NCBI GenBank assembly: GCA_964036045.1
Contig: OZ038392.1
Span: forward strand, 28,903,755 to 28,967,754
DNA from: Eutreptiella sp. 'Long Island Sound 2002'
Taxonomy: Eukaryota; Euglenozoa; Euglenophyceae; Eutreptiales; Eutreptiaceae
Length of the DNA stretch: 64,000 nt
Direction of reading: 5' to 3'
The notes beneath the pieces were generated by a model. It worked only from the letters and a program-made list of their open reading frames with translations, made no database searches and was not told where the DNA came from. This document shows, piece after piece, positions 23,747 through 34,178 of the stretch. How positions within the stretch are numbered: the first letter of the stretch is position 1; every line of letters starts with the position of its first letter. Made by a program: the position numbers and the translations under genes.

Positions 23747-23778
23747 GTGTCATTCAGTTTTTTGTTGCTCCTTTTGGC
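23747..23778 (-). mobile_element. Family B-prime relic, piece 2 (32 bp)
   Basis: The plus-strand text GTGTCATTCAG... aligns with 38430-38460 of intact family B (gag region). It is the bridge between the end of family A and the start of family C, showing that both inserted into the same old B copy. Confidence 0.7.
23774..23778. repeat. Left target-site duplication of family C
   Basis: TTGGC, repeated at 47559-47563 right after the 3' LTR. Confidence 0.85.
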
Positions 23779-24258
23779 TGTAACGGCAGCAGTGACAGCA
23801 CTCAATTATACACTGATGTGATCAGAATTTCAATGATTCTCAGATGTACATTAGTGCAGTAAATTTTCCGTTCTGTTTCATGTTTTCCGTTCGCCGCCAG
23901 ATGTCGCCTGTGAGCGCGCGTCGAGTCGCATTTGTCTTTCGTGATTTCCCAATCGGATTTATTTAAATTATTTCGAATGATTTCACGTTGTGTCATTAGT
24001 TGCGATGAATGCGCATTGAGATTCTATGTCTGCTCCATTTTTGTAGACCGGGTTTTCGTACTCTTCATATTCCACCATGGAGTTCACTGGACTTACAAGT
24101 GCTTCGCATATGTCGCTCCCAGAGGCTGGATATGGGTCCGAAGAGGGTTATGTGGGTTCGGAGATATCAGGGGCAGTGTCGGGCGTTACGACCCCTGGGG
24201 CATCAAGGCTACAGGCTTCGCAGTCACAACAAAGATCAACCACTATGCAGCGGTTACA
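23779..24258 (+). repeat. 5' LTR of family C
   Basis: Starts TGTAACGG and ends GGTTACA (TG...CA). The gag ATG at 24077 lies inside it. Confidence 0.9.
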
Positions 24259-27250
24259 TGGTAGCAGAGGAAATCATGACTCTGCTTCTGGAATCTCCAC
24301 TGATACTCTGAGATCGTCGGACTTTAGCGGGGCTATCACTCGTAGAGAGTCACTGCGTGTTCCCCCTGAGGTTACATTCGTAGCATCTCCCCAGCGAACC
24401 GAAGATCAACCATCAGAGTGCCCTTACTGTGGCCATAGGCATTGGCCTGGAGTTCATACCTGTGCTGATTGTTGTATGAACGCCCCACCCAACCTTAAAC
24501 CCGGTCGAGAATCTCCCTCCTCGAGTGAATCTGGTTCCTCCTCTCAAGCTTTGCCTGATCTTGAAGACAGCAGCAGCGAAGGAGAGCAGTCTGGTACTGG
24601 AATTAGTGGTGATTACTGGGAAAACCAATTCCAGCAGATCTGGAATGAGGAATTCCTGCACCGGCAGAGTTGGCTGCTGGCAGAGGCGAGCTACCGTGGC
24701 CGCCTGAGGGACTGGTTCCGGGCGTTGTGCCAGTTCATCAGGGACAGCGGCCGGTTGCGATTCGACGCCCAATTGCAGGAGCAGGAGGATTGGGAAGAGC
24801 TGATGGACCAGTTCGACCACCAGGCCGCCGTGATGGTGCAGATGGCCATCATTGCCGAGGAGAGACGCCAGAATGTGCATCCGCACGCTGGTCTGTCAGG
24901 CGTCTGGGGTCGGAACGACGACGAGGTCGACGAGATGAGGTGTGATACGACACATTCTCACCTCTCCAGGGAGCAACTGTCCAAGCTTCCTGACTCCAAC
25001 TCCAGTGTTGACAGCTGGGTTGATGAAGTCAGAACCAAAGGAAAAGGTACGAGATGCCCTTCCTGTGGCGAATGCGCCAAGGACTGCTCCTGTCGAAGAC
25101 AGATTTCGTCACTGGAGAACAGGGTGAAGGAGCTGAAGAAGGCCGCCAAGGAGAAAAAGAGGGATGATGACAGCAAGTGGAAGGAGATGGAACAGAAGTT
25201 GGAGAAGCTTACAGATCTGGTACAAAATCTGAGCACTACTGGGCTCACTGGACCAGCGCCTACAATGGCAAGCCACCCAGCACCTACCTCCTCAGCTGCA
25301 CCCACATCCACGCCTTACGGCGTTCCACATTCTCCAGCACCCCCAGCTTTTACTGGCCACCATCCAGCTTTTACTGGAATTTCTGGTATCCCCCCTACTG
25401 GATTTGGAAGTCCTATTGGGTTCAATCTGGGTACCGAAGGAGGAGAATCTTCGTCGGAGAGGTCTGTACTGTCGGTTGGTACTGTCGGAGATATTGATGG
25501 AGAAGCAAGGACCACCGTTGAGGAGCGATCAATGGCTTTGAAGAAGAAGGACCGGCAGCAAAAAGAAAACGAGGCCAAAATCAAAGAAAAGCAGAAGAAA
25601 TTGAAGGAGATGAGGCTGCATCAAGCTCAACCACCGCTGTTCGTGCAGCCTACTGTGGACCAGGCGTTGCTGGCGGCCGCAATTGCGCAGGCACAGGCCA
25701 TGGGAGGCGCCGCTGTCAACCCGGTGTTCGTCAATCCGGTCGGCACAGCCACCAACTTCAACCTGAACCACTTGCTGAACCCTTTGCACATGAGGCTGAG
25801 AGGGTCAGTAATGAAGCAGCCGAAGTTCTCAGGGCACCCAAATTACTGGGCGTCCTTCGAGAGGCAGTTCATGGTGTGGCTGCAGACGGAGAAACTGGAC
25901 AAGGAGCTCTGGATCCTTGGGCTGATGGACTGCTTGACGGGCAAACTCAGGGAGAGTACCTACAATCTTTATGTCGAAAGACAAAATCAAGGGAATCCCC
26001 TGACGTATGAGGAGCTGTACAGAAGTCTCAAGAAGAAAGGCTCTCGACTTCCTGAAGATCATTACAGGAACCGTCTGGAGAACTTCAGGGCGATCAAGAA
26101 ATTATTTCTGGAAGAGATCCAAATTGCAAGGCAAGATTGGGAGTTTTTGGTGCAAGAGGCGGAGAATTCTGGAGAAGGACTTTCTGAAGGCGAAATGAAG
26201 AAGATCCTCCTGAGCAAGCTCACGCCGGAGACCAAGCAGAAGATCAGGGACTCTCAGGCGGACCAAAAAGTCCTGGGCAACTGGGTTGAAGTTCGAGGAT
26301 TACCAGAGACTATGGGAAAAATGGCAGTTCGTGAGTTGCTACACTCTATCAGTGCTACTGGATTGAAGGATATCACTATTCGTGAGGGCAGATGGAGAGT
26401 TGGTTTCCACGATTCTGAGCAGTCGGAGTTTTTCTGCAGCATGGTGGATGGAAAAGTGAAGTATAAGGGAACAGTTTTGAAGGTACGACCGTGGATCTTC
26501 TCGTATGGAGTCGAGCAGATCTGGGACCAACTTGAAAAGTATGCAAACTTAGAGCGCCAGAAGTCCCAGGATGCACATGGCTTCGGAGGCAAGGTCAACG
26601 CCGTTGGTGACAAGGGATGCTCTGTGTGCATTGCCCTTGGAAAAGAAGGTCGAACCGCGTCTCACACGACCGCAGATCACAGGTGGACGCCCTCAGATCT
26701 CAAGACAATTCAGTCCAAAATGGATGGAAAGGGAAATTCTCCCAAAAATCCCCAGCAGGATGGAGCACGAGATGCTGACCAGCATGGAAGGGGAAAGGGT
26801 AAAGGGCAGTCCAAAGGAAAGAACAGAGACTGGACACCGAAAGATTACTCGCAGCAAGGCGGAGATCCAAGTGGCTCAAGATGGACCGATGCTGGGGGAA
26901 AATCTGGTGGAAAAGGTGGTGAAAAAGGTGGCAAAAGCCAAGGAAAGTCCGGGAATCAAGATGATTCCAAGCTGAATGGCAACCCCCTGTACGCGGAGAC
27001 GCCAGCGAACAAGACCTTCGGCAACAACAAGGATACTGGAGGTCGAGGCAAGGGCAGATCCAACGAATCCAACCCCAATTCCAACACCTCCAACAACAAA
27101 GGCCAAGGTGGTAAGAAAGGTGGTGGTGGAAAATCATTTGGTGGTCATGGACGTGGAAAAGGAGTGAATGCTTTCGAAGCAGGAGAAGAATGGGTTGACG
27201 AAGGACAAGTACAGGACGTACAGCCGAACGAAGAAGAAGAATGGCAATAG
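24077..27250 (+). CDS. Family C Gag (1057 aa), start codon inside the LTR
   Basis: An unbroken frame. The first ~61 residues are encoded by the LTR and the next codons by the primer-binding site (RLHGSRGNH). Visible parts: a Cys/His cluster CPYCGHRHWPGVHTCADCC near residue 115; Cys cluster CPSCGECAKDCSC near 325; coiled-coil-like Lys/Glu stretches at about 340-385 and 480-515; a retrotransposon capsid-like block from about 578 (MKQPKFSGHPNYW); a zinc-finger-like CX2CX11HX4H at 26618-26680; then a Gly/Lys/Asn-rich basic RNA-binding tail. It ends in UAG 27248-27250. The ATG choice rests on the matching arrangement in family B. An in-frame downstream start cannot be excluded. Confidence 0.8.
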   Translation: MEFTGLTSASHMSLPEAGYGSEEGYVGSEISGAVSGVTTPGASRLQASQSQQRSTTMQRLHGSRGNHDSASGISTDTLRSSDFSGAITRRESLRVPPEVTFVASPQRTEDQPSECPYCGHRHWPGVHTCADCCMNAPPNLKPGRESPSSSESGSSSQALPDLEDSSSEGEQSGTGISGDYWENQFQQIWNEEFLHRQSWLLAEASYRGRLRDWFRALCQFIRDSGRLRFDAQLQEQEDWEELMDQFDHQAAVMVQMAIIAEERRQNVHPHAGLSGVWGRNDDEVDEMRCDTTHSHLSREQLSKLPDSNSSVDSWVDEVRTKGKGTRCPSCGECAKDCSCRRQISSLENRVKELKKAAKEKKRDDDSKWKEMEQKLEKLTDLVQNLSTTGLTGPAPTMASHPAPTSSAAPTSTPYGVPHSPAPPAFTGHHPAFTGISGIPPTGFGSPIGFNLGTEGGESSSERSVLSVGTVGDIDGEARTTVEERSMALKKKDRQQKENEAKIKEKQKKLKEMRLHQAQPPLFVQPTVDQALLAAAIAQAQAMGGAAVNPVFVNPVGTATNFNLNHLLNPLHMRLRGSVMKQPKFSGHPNYWASFERQFMVWLQTEKLDKELWILGLMDCLTGKLRESTYNLYVERQNQGNPLTYEELYRSLKKKGSRLPEDHYRNRLENFRAIKKLFLEEIQIARQDWEFLVQEAENSGEGLSEGEMKKILLSKLTPETKQKIRDSQADQKVLGNWVEVRGLPETMGKMAVRELLHSISATGLKDITIREGRWRVGFHDSEQSEFFCSMVDGKVKYKGTVLKVRPWIFSYGVEQIWDQLEKYANLERQKSQDAHGFGGKVNAVGDKGCSVCIALGKEGRTASHTTADHRWTPSDLKTIQSKMDGKGNSPKNPQQDGARDADQHGRGKGKGQSKGKNRDWTPKDYSQQGGDPSGSRWTDAGGKSGGKGGEKGGKSQGKSGNQDDSKLNGNPLYAETPANKTFGNNKDTGGRGKGRSNESNPNSNTSNNKGQGGKKGGGGKSFGGHGRGKGVNAFEAGEEWVDEGQVQDVQPNEEEEWQ
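24259..24270 (+). promoter_or_regulatory. Primer-binding site of family C (inside gag ORF)
   Basis: TGGTAGCAGAGG abuts the LTR end with no gap; complementary to an initiator tRNA-Met-type 3' end. It is translated as part of Gag. Confidence 0.8.
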
Positions 27251-27289
27251 GGAAGCCAACTTGACCCAAATCCCAACACTGGGGTTGAG
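27248..27289 (+). promoter_or_regulatory. Putative gag-pol stop-readthrough signal of family C
   Basis: CAATAGGGAAGCCAA: the UAG ends gag and the same frame stays open into protease. Nine nt later CTTGACCC (27260-27267) can pair with GGGTTGAG (27282-27289), 8 bp including two G-U pairs. Family B has TAGGGGAGCCAC plus a hairpin in the same place. Confidence 0.6.
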
Positions 27290-28957
27290 TGGCAGGAGAC
27301 AAAACCCATCAGGGTAGTTGGGGCGGTGGATGGACGCTGCTCGGATAGGCTGGCGCGCTCCTCCGGCCTCCTGTACCCTGCCTGGGTCCTCAGCGCTGTC
27401 CGGCGAGGCAAGCAGCGCCAGTTTGTCTGCTGGATCCAGGTCAGATCGACGGATGGTAAGGTTAAACTTGCCAGATGTCTGATTGACAATGGTTCAGAGG
27501 TCAATCTGGTGAGGAAAGGCTTTCTGCGGGAGGATGAGACGAAGATGTCCTCCACCCCTGTCCAGCTGGAGGGAGTCAGCGGACATCGCCTTGACGGTGG
27601 CGACAGAGAAGCAGAATTGGCGGTCAGATTGGTGAAACAATCTGTATGGAGCGTGGAAGACACGGTCACAGAGGAGTGGTTTTCTGGAAAATTCTATGAA
27701 GCCGCTATAAAGTATGATTTATTCTTGAGTCAACCCTGGCTTCACGCTCACCGTGTGTCGCCCATGGGACACAGGACATGCTTCCTCCAGGATCCGTCGA
27801 CCAGCGACCCGTCTGACCTGTATTATCTGCACCCATATACCAAGAGTATCCACCAATTCAAGGAGAGAAATAAGCTGCATTTTCAGCAACATGGGCAGGA
27901 ATGGACAAGGAATCAAGAAGAATTCTGCGAAGGAAAGGTGGATTCGTTGAACAGCAAGAAGTGGAAGTCAGTTTGCTATCGTGTAGTCGACAAATGGCGG
28001 GACATTCTGGTGGATTATTTCGAAAAGAACCACAATTTTCGTCCTGAAGTTGATGCTTTTGCAAACAAGAAGAATAAAAGATTTCCGAAGTTCTACGACG
28101 ATGCCTGGAGTGAGGACTGGTCTGAACCTCTTTGGATCAATCCGCCCTTCGACGTTTTTCCTCGTGTGGTGCAGAAGCTGAAGCAATTTGGCGCAAAGGC
28201 GATTTTAATTGTCCCCAATTGGCCAAGACAAGAGTGGTTCAAGGACATTATGGACATTTCAATCGACATTGTCGAGCTACCTCACAAGGGCGTGAAGCTG
28301 TATTGCGAAGACAATGGCAAGCCTTTGCCACAGCGTTCGTGGAGCACGTTGGTGTGCTTAGTTGACGGGAATCTGGGAGATTATTGGCAAGATGGCAGTG
28401 AAATGGGAACAGAAGAGGTCATATCAAGTTCCTCAAGAATCGCAGAAATTGAGGTGGATGAAGACGATCGAGAGCGGAATCCCGACGTATCGTCGCGGAA
28501 GGAGGGAAGGACAATCGGCGTCCCTCAAGAGAACGCCTCCATCCATTACAATTCGTCCCCATCAGACAAGAATCAAGCCAAAAAAGTCAAGATTTCAAAC
28601 AAGAATGAAGACAAATCTCCAAGAATCTCGCCTGAATTGACAGGAATGAAGCTGAATTCGTCCGACCATCCCTTCAAGACATTCGTGGACCCCTTTCATT
28701 GGTGGGATCCCACGGAGGAGCTAGCTCAGGTGAGCTTCATCCGCCAACAATGCGACAAAGAAGTTTGGAATGAAGTGGCCAAGAACATGAGACCACGACC
28801 AACAATTCGCAAATTGGTGGACATAATGTCGGTGATTAAATGTGGGAATCAGGTCGACGGAGACAAGATATCTGCAAGAAGGGACGCAGTGTTCGAAGAT
28901 TATCAAGATGACGTGCTGAGTGGGAAGTTGTGGAAAAACCCCCCAAATTCGATGTGA
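27251..28957 (+). pseudogene. Family C pol part 1: protease and Dam-like methyltransferase domain
   Basis: Open from the codon after UAG. Counting from Met 27326: the protease active site is LIDNGSEVN (Asp 54; DNGS instead of DTG/DSG), with the flap motif YDLFLSQPWLH near 130. The Dam-like domain covers about 212-345: VDAFANKKNKRF, LWINPPFDVF (NPPF at 28139-28150), AILIVPNWPRQEWF. The frame ends at a TGA at 28955-28957 because of one extra base in a run of six Cs at 28938-28945; the RT frame continues in +1. Aligned to family B, five Cs would restore equal spacing, so I read this as a mutation, not programmed shifting. Confidence 0.75.
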
Positions 28958-29935
28958 AAATGGGGAAGCCAGGATTCAGATAATCGAAGGCTCCAAGGTT
29001 CACAAACAACGTCCATTCTATCTCCACGGCACCAAAGCAGATGCCCTGCGAAAGATTATTGAGCGAAATCTCTACGAATTCGGTTGGTTGGAGGGCTGCA
29101 TGAGTTCTGAGTGGTGTTCAGCACCATTTACTGTGCCAAAACCCCCACCTGCTGACCAATCCAGCATAGATGCTTGGCGTCTAGTGGTGGATTACAGAGC
29201 CCTGAATGCCGCCACAGTACCAGACGCGCATCCTCTTCCTCTAATCGAGAAGGAGATCGCCGCGAGAGCCAAAGGCAAGCTCTTTACTGTGTTGGATTTG
29301 CGCCATGGCTTTCATCAGATGCCGCTTCGAAAGGAGGATAGGCATTTGACGTTAATGTGCACGCCCTGTGGCACTGTCGAGTGGACTGTACTGCCGATGG
29401 GTCTGAAGAATGCGCCGTCGATGTTCCAGAAGATGATGGAGACTATTTTATTTCAGAAGCACAAGTCTCTGGATTTACAAGAATTCTGCAGCATCTACAT
29501 TGACGACCTTCTGATTGCCACGCCGTTGGGAAACAATTTTGATGAGTGCCTGAGGTTGCACGAAGAACAAGTTTGAAAAGTTCTCGAAGTCCTTCGACAA
29601 GAGAAGCTCGTGTGTGGACCCAGGAAGGGCAAGATGTTCCTCCAGAGTGTGGAATTTTGTGGCTCTGTTTTGGAAGATGGGACAAGAAGACCAGCCCGAA
29701 GAAAAATGGCTGCCCTGCAGCTCTGGGAAAGGCCTAAAACCATCACGCAGCTTCGTGCCTTTTTAGGCTGCTGCAATTACTACCACGAGTTCCTTCCTCT
29801 CTACGCCAAGTTCTCTGGTCCATTGACGAAGTTACTCAAGGTTGGCAAAATAGAAGGAAAGAAGGGATCTCAAGTCAAGCTCAAGTGGACGCCAGAATGT
29901 GAAGAAGCCTTTACTGGTCTCAAGGAAGCACTGGT
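28920..29935 (+). pseudogene. Family C pol part 2: reverse transcriptase
   Basis: A good RT: RLVVDYRALNA, FTVLDLRHGFHQMPL (motif A), LPMGLKNAPSMFQ (motif B), IYIDDLLIAT (motif C). A TGA at 29574-29576 interrupts the connection region; the same frame resumes (SVEFCGSVLEDGTRRP, FLGCCNYYHEF). It is cut at 29935 by the insertion of family D, just before RNase H. The protein picks up again at 43435 in a compatible frame. Confidence 0.85.
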
Positions 29936-30405
29936 GTAAGGTTTTCGTGCAACCTATATTTTCGGTTTTTTCAGTGTATTTTCCTGATATATGTGTACAA
30001 ACTGAAATCGGCTATCTCAGCACTGTTTTGGACAGTGTTGGTATCAGTCAATCAGGAATTTCTGTAGGTTTACACTGATGGTGTTTTCACCATTTTCTGT
30101 GCTATAAAACTGAGTTTGAGTCGGCGACGGCCAGTCCTGAGATCGCGCGCGCCGATCCAGAAATTGTCGACTTCTGACGATTTTAAGAGAATTCAATCAG
30201 TTTTATTGATAAGATTAATTCTATATCAGTTTTAGACATAAGCGGATGTTACGGCACTATCGCGACGCCGTTCCGTGCCAGTTTTTTTGGCGCAAGTATG
30301 CCATGTTCACGATTTTTTATAAAATCGTAGGTGTCTTGAATCCTGAAGTTAAGTACACCAAATCACAGCCCATTAGTAGGGCTTTGCATGCATATGCTGA
30401 TTTGG
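29936..30405 (+). repeat. 5' LTR of family D, left part
   Basis: Matches 42686-43155. Family B is inserted directly after TTTGG at 30401-30405. Confidence 0.9.
30401..30405. repeat. Left target-site duplication of family B
   Basis: TTTGG, repeated at 41170-41174. The empty site is seen in D's 3' LTR at about 43151-43160 (GATTTGGTTTCC). Confidence 0.9.
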
Positions 30406-30937
30406 TGAAAGTGCTGCCCTGGGTCGATGTGGGTGCCGGAGGGCTCGGGGCCGGCAAGACCAGTGGGGCAGGCACGCGAGGAGTCTCCCTGGATGTTGTT
30501 ATTGGGGTTGGAACCGGATACACGAACACCAACGGAGGCGAGAGCAGCGACAACAGAAGCAAGGTCCATGCTGGTTCTGGTCCGGCAGAAAATCCCAGTC
30601 TATGAAGAAAATTGAGGGGAATTATTCTAAATACATCTGAGTGTCCAAAACTGTCCGAATGAATTTAAATAATCCATTTATGTAAAATTGTATGGCCGAT
30701 CAGGCCCGCGAGCGCGCGCCAGCGGCAAATGGCGATTCCAGCTAAAATAGCGGAATGCGGCGGATTTACGAGAAATGGACCGCGGAATCAAATCCGGCAT
30801 ATCAGAAATATATAGGAAATATCCTGTGACTGAGCTGCGAGGCGGCAATTCCGCCGAAGCAAAGAAAATGACCAAAATGTAGCCAATCTGGGCAGAATGT
30901 CTGAAAATCTGAGCAGATGGGGCTAGCCGCACTTACA
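30406..30937 (-). repeat. 3' LTR of family B
   Basis: On the minus strand it runs TGTAAGTGCGG...CACTTTCA. One mismatch to the 5' LTR at 40638-41169. The start of gag is duplicated within it (cut off at 30406) and is presumably not used here. Confidence 0.95.
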
Positions 30938-30947
30938 CTCCCCCTCC
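30938..30947 (-). promoter_or_regulatory. Polypurine tract of family B
   Basis: The minus strand reads GGAGGGGGAG directly before the 3' LTR TGTAAG. Families C and D have GGGGAG followed by TGTAA at the same place. Confidence 0.8.
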
Positions 30948-32582
30948 AAAAACACACTGGGGTGTGTCGCTACGTCAACGAAGAACGTAGTGCGGGTAAG
31001 TCCCAGAAAAACATAGAAATGTAGCCTCGATGGGGCGAAATCTGCTTGATCTGACCTGATTTGGGCTGAATTGGCACTGAATCAGGCTGGATGAAACTGA
31101 AATGAGACGGAATGAGAAGTGACGAACAGTCCTCCGTGCAGTAAAACATTAGGTCAAGGGCTAAAAAGCATGTAAACGTATCGAGAATCGATACCAAACC
31201 ATGCATTGGTTGAGAATGAGGTAGATTATTGATGGATTGAGTGGGGGGATCAAGAATTGGAGTGACATCTCAGCGCTCTGGCACAGTTTCGCTGTCGCGG
31301 GCACGCTACGGTGTCCTCGCCGAACTCTACATCGTGTTATCCCGCTTTTGTCGTTCTGAAAAGTACAGCATGTGGCTCAGATTTGGCGCATCAGGCGGAT
31401 GGTCACAAGATCCAGCAAAAATGAGAATGAATTTGGGCAGGGATGAAGGGGATTAAGCAATCACAGTGCGGTTAAACAAATACACATGTAGTCTACAGAC
31501 CCTAAGTGAACCACCGAAGGTAGAGATGTTCTTCTGTTCACTTAGATCTAAACAGATCTTCGAGGAATGTGGGGAGATGACAAGGCAATCAACCTAAATT
31601 GTCCTAACATGAGCAAATTCCCTGAGATGAAGGTGAAATGAAGCGGAATGTCTAAAACTGAAACTACCAACACCTTCGTTTAGACTAAAGTTAATATATA
31701 TTGTCGTTTATTCAGCTCACTTGTGCTTTCCGGCACGTTGGTTCGCGAGCATCTAACAGATTCTATCAAAATGTGGATCATGTGATGGTGCATCATGATG
31801 GGACATGCTGGCCCTGGATCCTTGGCATGTAACGCGCCGAAGGTTCGCTGAAGGCACTTTACTGACAGTATATAACTGAGAGACACCGAATTTACAGTGG
31901 CGGTGGTGTCAATCGACTTGGACAAGGCCAATCTTTCGATGGAGTCCCACAAGACACTTGGATTCACCATTCTCGACAGTTTCTGGTCGGATTGAGCTCA
32001 CATTGGCGTGTGCCAAAAATACAACGAAGCTTACGGACTTCAGAGGTTGCTGTTAGAAGTCCATAGAGCTCTTAGATGAAGATTGTCTGAACAATTGACG
32101 TCTGGGTTTCGTACAACAGTGGCAGAATGATGGACAAACCTGAGAAATTCAAGGTAAATTTGAGGATCCTGGATCTGAATCTGGACTTTGGCGTCAGCAT
32201 CACAGCAAATGAAGGTGAGATCTGAGTTCCTGGCGTCGCATCTGGTGCAGCCAGTACTACAGGGGTTGCCTGTAGGGGTGCATGTCACCGGCCGGTGTTT
32301 TGATTATGTACATTTGCTTCCATCTGCACGAGTAGCCAAATTCCAAAGATGCACAGACCAACAGAGACAAGATTACCCCGAATCTGCCTGAATTAAGCCT
32401 GAGTTTGGTTTTTTCTGAACACGGCAGCACACTCCGTCAGCGTATCTACGCCTTGTCTGCCGAACGGAGACCAAAGAAAAGTTGATTGACGTCAAATTAT
32501 CAAACATTCGCAGTTCTCCACATCATGACATAAACAGAAAGAATGAACAGTGGATTGAGCAGAATGTGGTAGGATGGCTTCC
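30948..32582 (-). other. 3' untranslated region of family B
   Basis: About 1.6 kb between the integrase stop and the polypurine tract. I see no supported gene, no env-like frame and no clear repeats. Confidence 0.6.
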
Positions 32583-34178
32583 TCAATTCGGCCAAGCACG
32601 AATGCATGTGACCACCAACCTGTCTGGCCTGGCCCTCGTACGGCTTGGGCGCTGCAGATCAGCGGCCGAACTCGAAGCCTGGTCCTCATTTGGTTCCTGG
32701 GCTGGCCTGACCGCAGGAGGGGGGATCGACGGATCAGCCCTGGAATGTGGCTGCTGAGGGCCGTAAAAGGCTGGATCTCGATTCACCACAGGTCGTTTTC
32801 CGTCGCTCTCCACTTGTCTGTCTGGTTTCGACAAACAATCTGTCAGGAGTACGCCAATTTCGGGGTGCTTCTTCAGGAAGTCAATGAACCCCTTGGTGTA
32901 TCCATGGACAAAAGATTGGGCTGGTTCCCAGTTGTTGTGACTGGAATCAAAGCCCCTCCACTCACACAGAAATTCCCATTCGCCCTTGGCGTCACGTCTT
33001 GCTTCAACAATCCTCTTGAGTTCGTACTTTCCCCCTTCGATTACCCGATCGGACAAGTGTTTTGCAGTCCAAAAAAGGGGTTTAACTCGATCCTTGGGGG
33101 AGGGGATCTCTCTCTTGAGGCGATCGCCCGAAACGTCAATTTCCCTGCTGACATCCACACGAATCCTCCACCTGTTCTCACCAAGACGCGCTGTAACAGC
33201 AAATGGCCCCTCCCACAAGGGAAGAAGCTTGTCATCTCCGTCCAGGGTGGTTTCGGATTTTCGAAGCCAAACTCGATCATCGACTTCAAAATTGTGGGGG
33301 TTTTTTCGACCTTGATTTTGAACCCAAAGCCAGTCAGCTTGATGCTTTTCGATTAATTTCGACACAGATTTATCTGCTCGTTGAACTTCGTCCAAAAACA
33401 GCGAAGCATCCTTACAGGGGCGAGGATTATTCAACGGCATGTTCCACCAACACTTCTTTCGTCCAAAGACAATTTCATTTGGAGAAAGGCCATGATACAA
33501 AGGCGTGTTGTGGTAACGGCGAAGCAATGCGAAGAGAACTTCAAGCCAGTGGAAATCCTTCTCACTCGCGAGCTCCTTACGAAGCATATTTATAACAGAG
33601 CGGCCGGCTCTTTCGCCAGGCAACGCTCGATGCGAGTGGATTTCACACCTGAGGTGGTGGATTCCAAGGCGAGCACACAATTCTCTCCACCATTCGGAGG
33701 TGTACTCTTTGCCTGAGTCCGTGACCACCTCGGATGGGACGTCCCAGCCTCCCATCCAGGTCTGCGCGCACCATTTGGCGGCAGCCTTGCCAGTCATCGA
33801 CTCAATGTTGCAAGGCAACACTTGAATGTAGCCGGAATGACGGCACTGAATAAGGAGCACACCATTGACTTTTTTGTTAGTCCAATGGCACTCTTCGTCA
33901 TCGAGTTCACCGAGATAGAAGAAATCACTGGTGACTCTGTTAAAGAGACGCTCCGGAATAGGATGAGGCCTCAGATGGCCGTGCTTCTTCGCGCTGGGGG
34001 GCGTCGAGACAGCACATTGGGCACATCCGGCTGCTACTTTCATGCAATGAGTGTACAGCCTCGATCCAAACAACCTATGCTTAATCATCGACCACAGTCG
34101 ACGGCCATGTGCGTGGGGGGACTCCCATTTGTGCCACCAGTTTAACACTCGGGGGGCTAGGGCGTCTGGCACACACAA
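32583..34178 (-). CDS. Family B integrase with chromodomain (Pol C-terminal part, shifted frame)
   Basis: 531 codons, no ATG at the start because this is the shifted continuation of Pol. N-terminal zinc region with WWHKWESPHAHGR and CAQCAV; integrase core with TSDFF, VVTDSGKEYTSEWW and LPGERAGRS giving the D, D, E residues; KSETTLDGDDKLLPLWEGPF just before the end; then a chromodomain with WEFLCEWRGFDSSHNNWEP. The stop is TGA at 32583-32585. It joins the upstream frame by a two-base surplus in TGTGTGTG near 34172. Integrase inserts cDNA; chromodomains can direct insertion to particular chromatin. Confidence 0.85.
   Translation of the reverse strand: MCVPDALAPRVLNWWHKWESPHAHGRRLWSMIKHRLFGSRLYTHCMKVAAGCAQCAVSTPPSAKKHGHLRPHPIPERLFNRVTSDFFYLGELDDEECHWTNKKVNGVLLIQCRHSGYIQVLPCNIESMTGKAAAKWCAQTWMGGWDVPSEVVTDSGKEYTSEWWRELCARLGIHHLRCEIHSHRALPGERAGRSVINMLRKELASEKDFHWLEVLFALLRRYHNTPLYHGLSPNEIVFGRKKCWWNMPLNNPRPCKDASLFLDEVQRADKSVSKLIEKHQADWLWVQNQGRKNPHNFEVDDRVWLRKSETTLDGDDKLLPLWEGPFAVTARLGENRWRIRVDVSREIDVSGDRLKREIPSPKDRVKPLFWTAKHLSDRVIEGGKYELKRIVEARRDAKGEWEFLCEWRGFDSSHNNWEPAQSFVHGYTKGFIDFLKKHPEIGVLLTDCLSKPDRQVESDGKRPVVNRDPAFYGPQQPHSRADPSIPPPAVRPAQEPNEDQASSSAADLQRPSRTRARPDRLVVTCIRAWPN

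Noticed and set aside
23760-23790. Dinoflagellate spliced-leader relic (TTTTGGCT)
   Set aside because: Only a short match, which falls at the B-prime/C junction; no full leader motif anywhere in the window.
28930-28960. Programmed frameshift at AAAAACCCCCC in family C pol
   Set aside because: Family B aligns in one frame with equal length if one C is removed, so a homopolymer slip is the simpler explanation.
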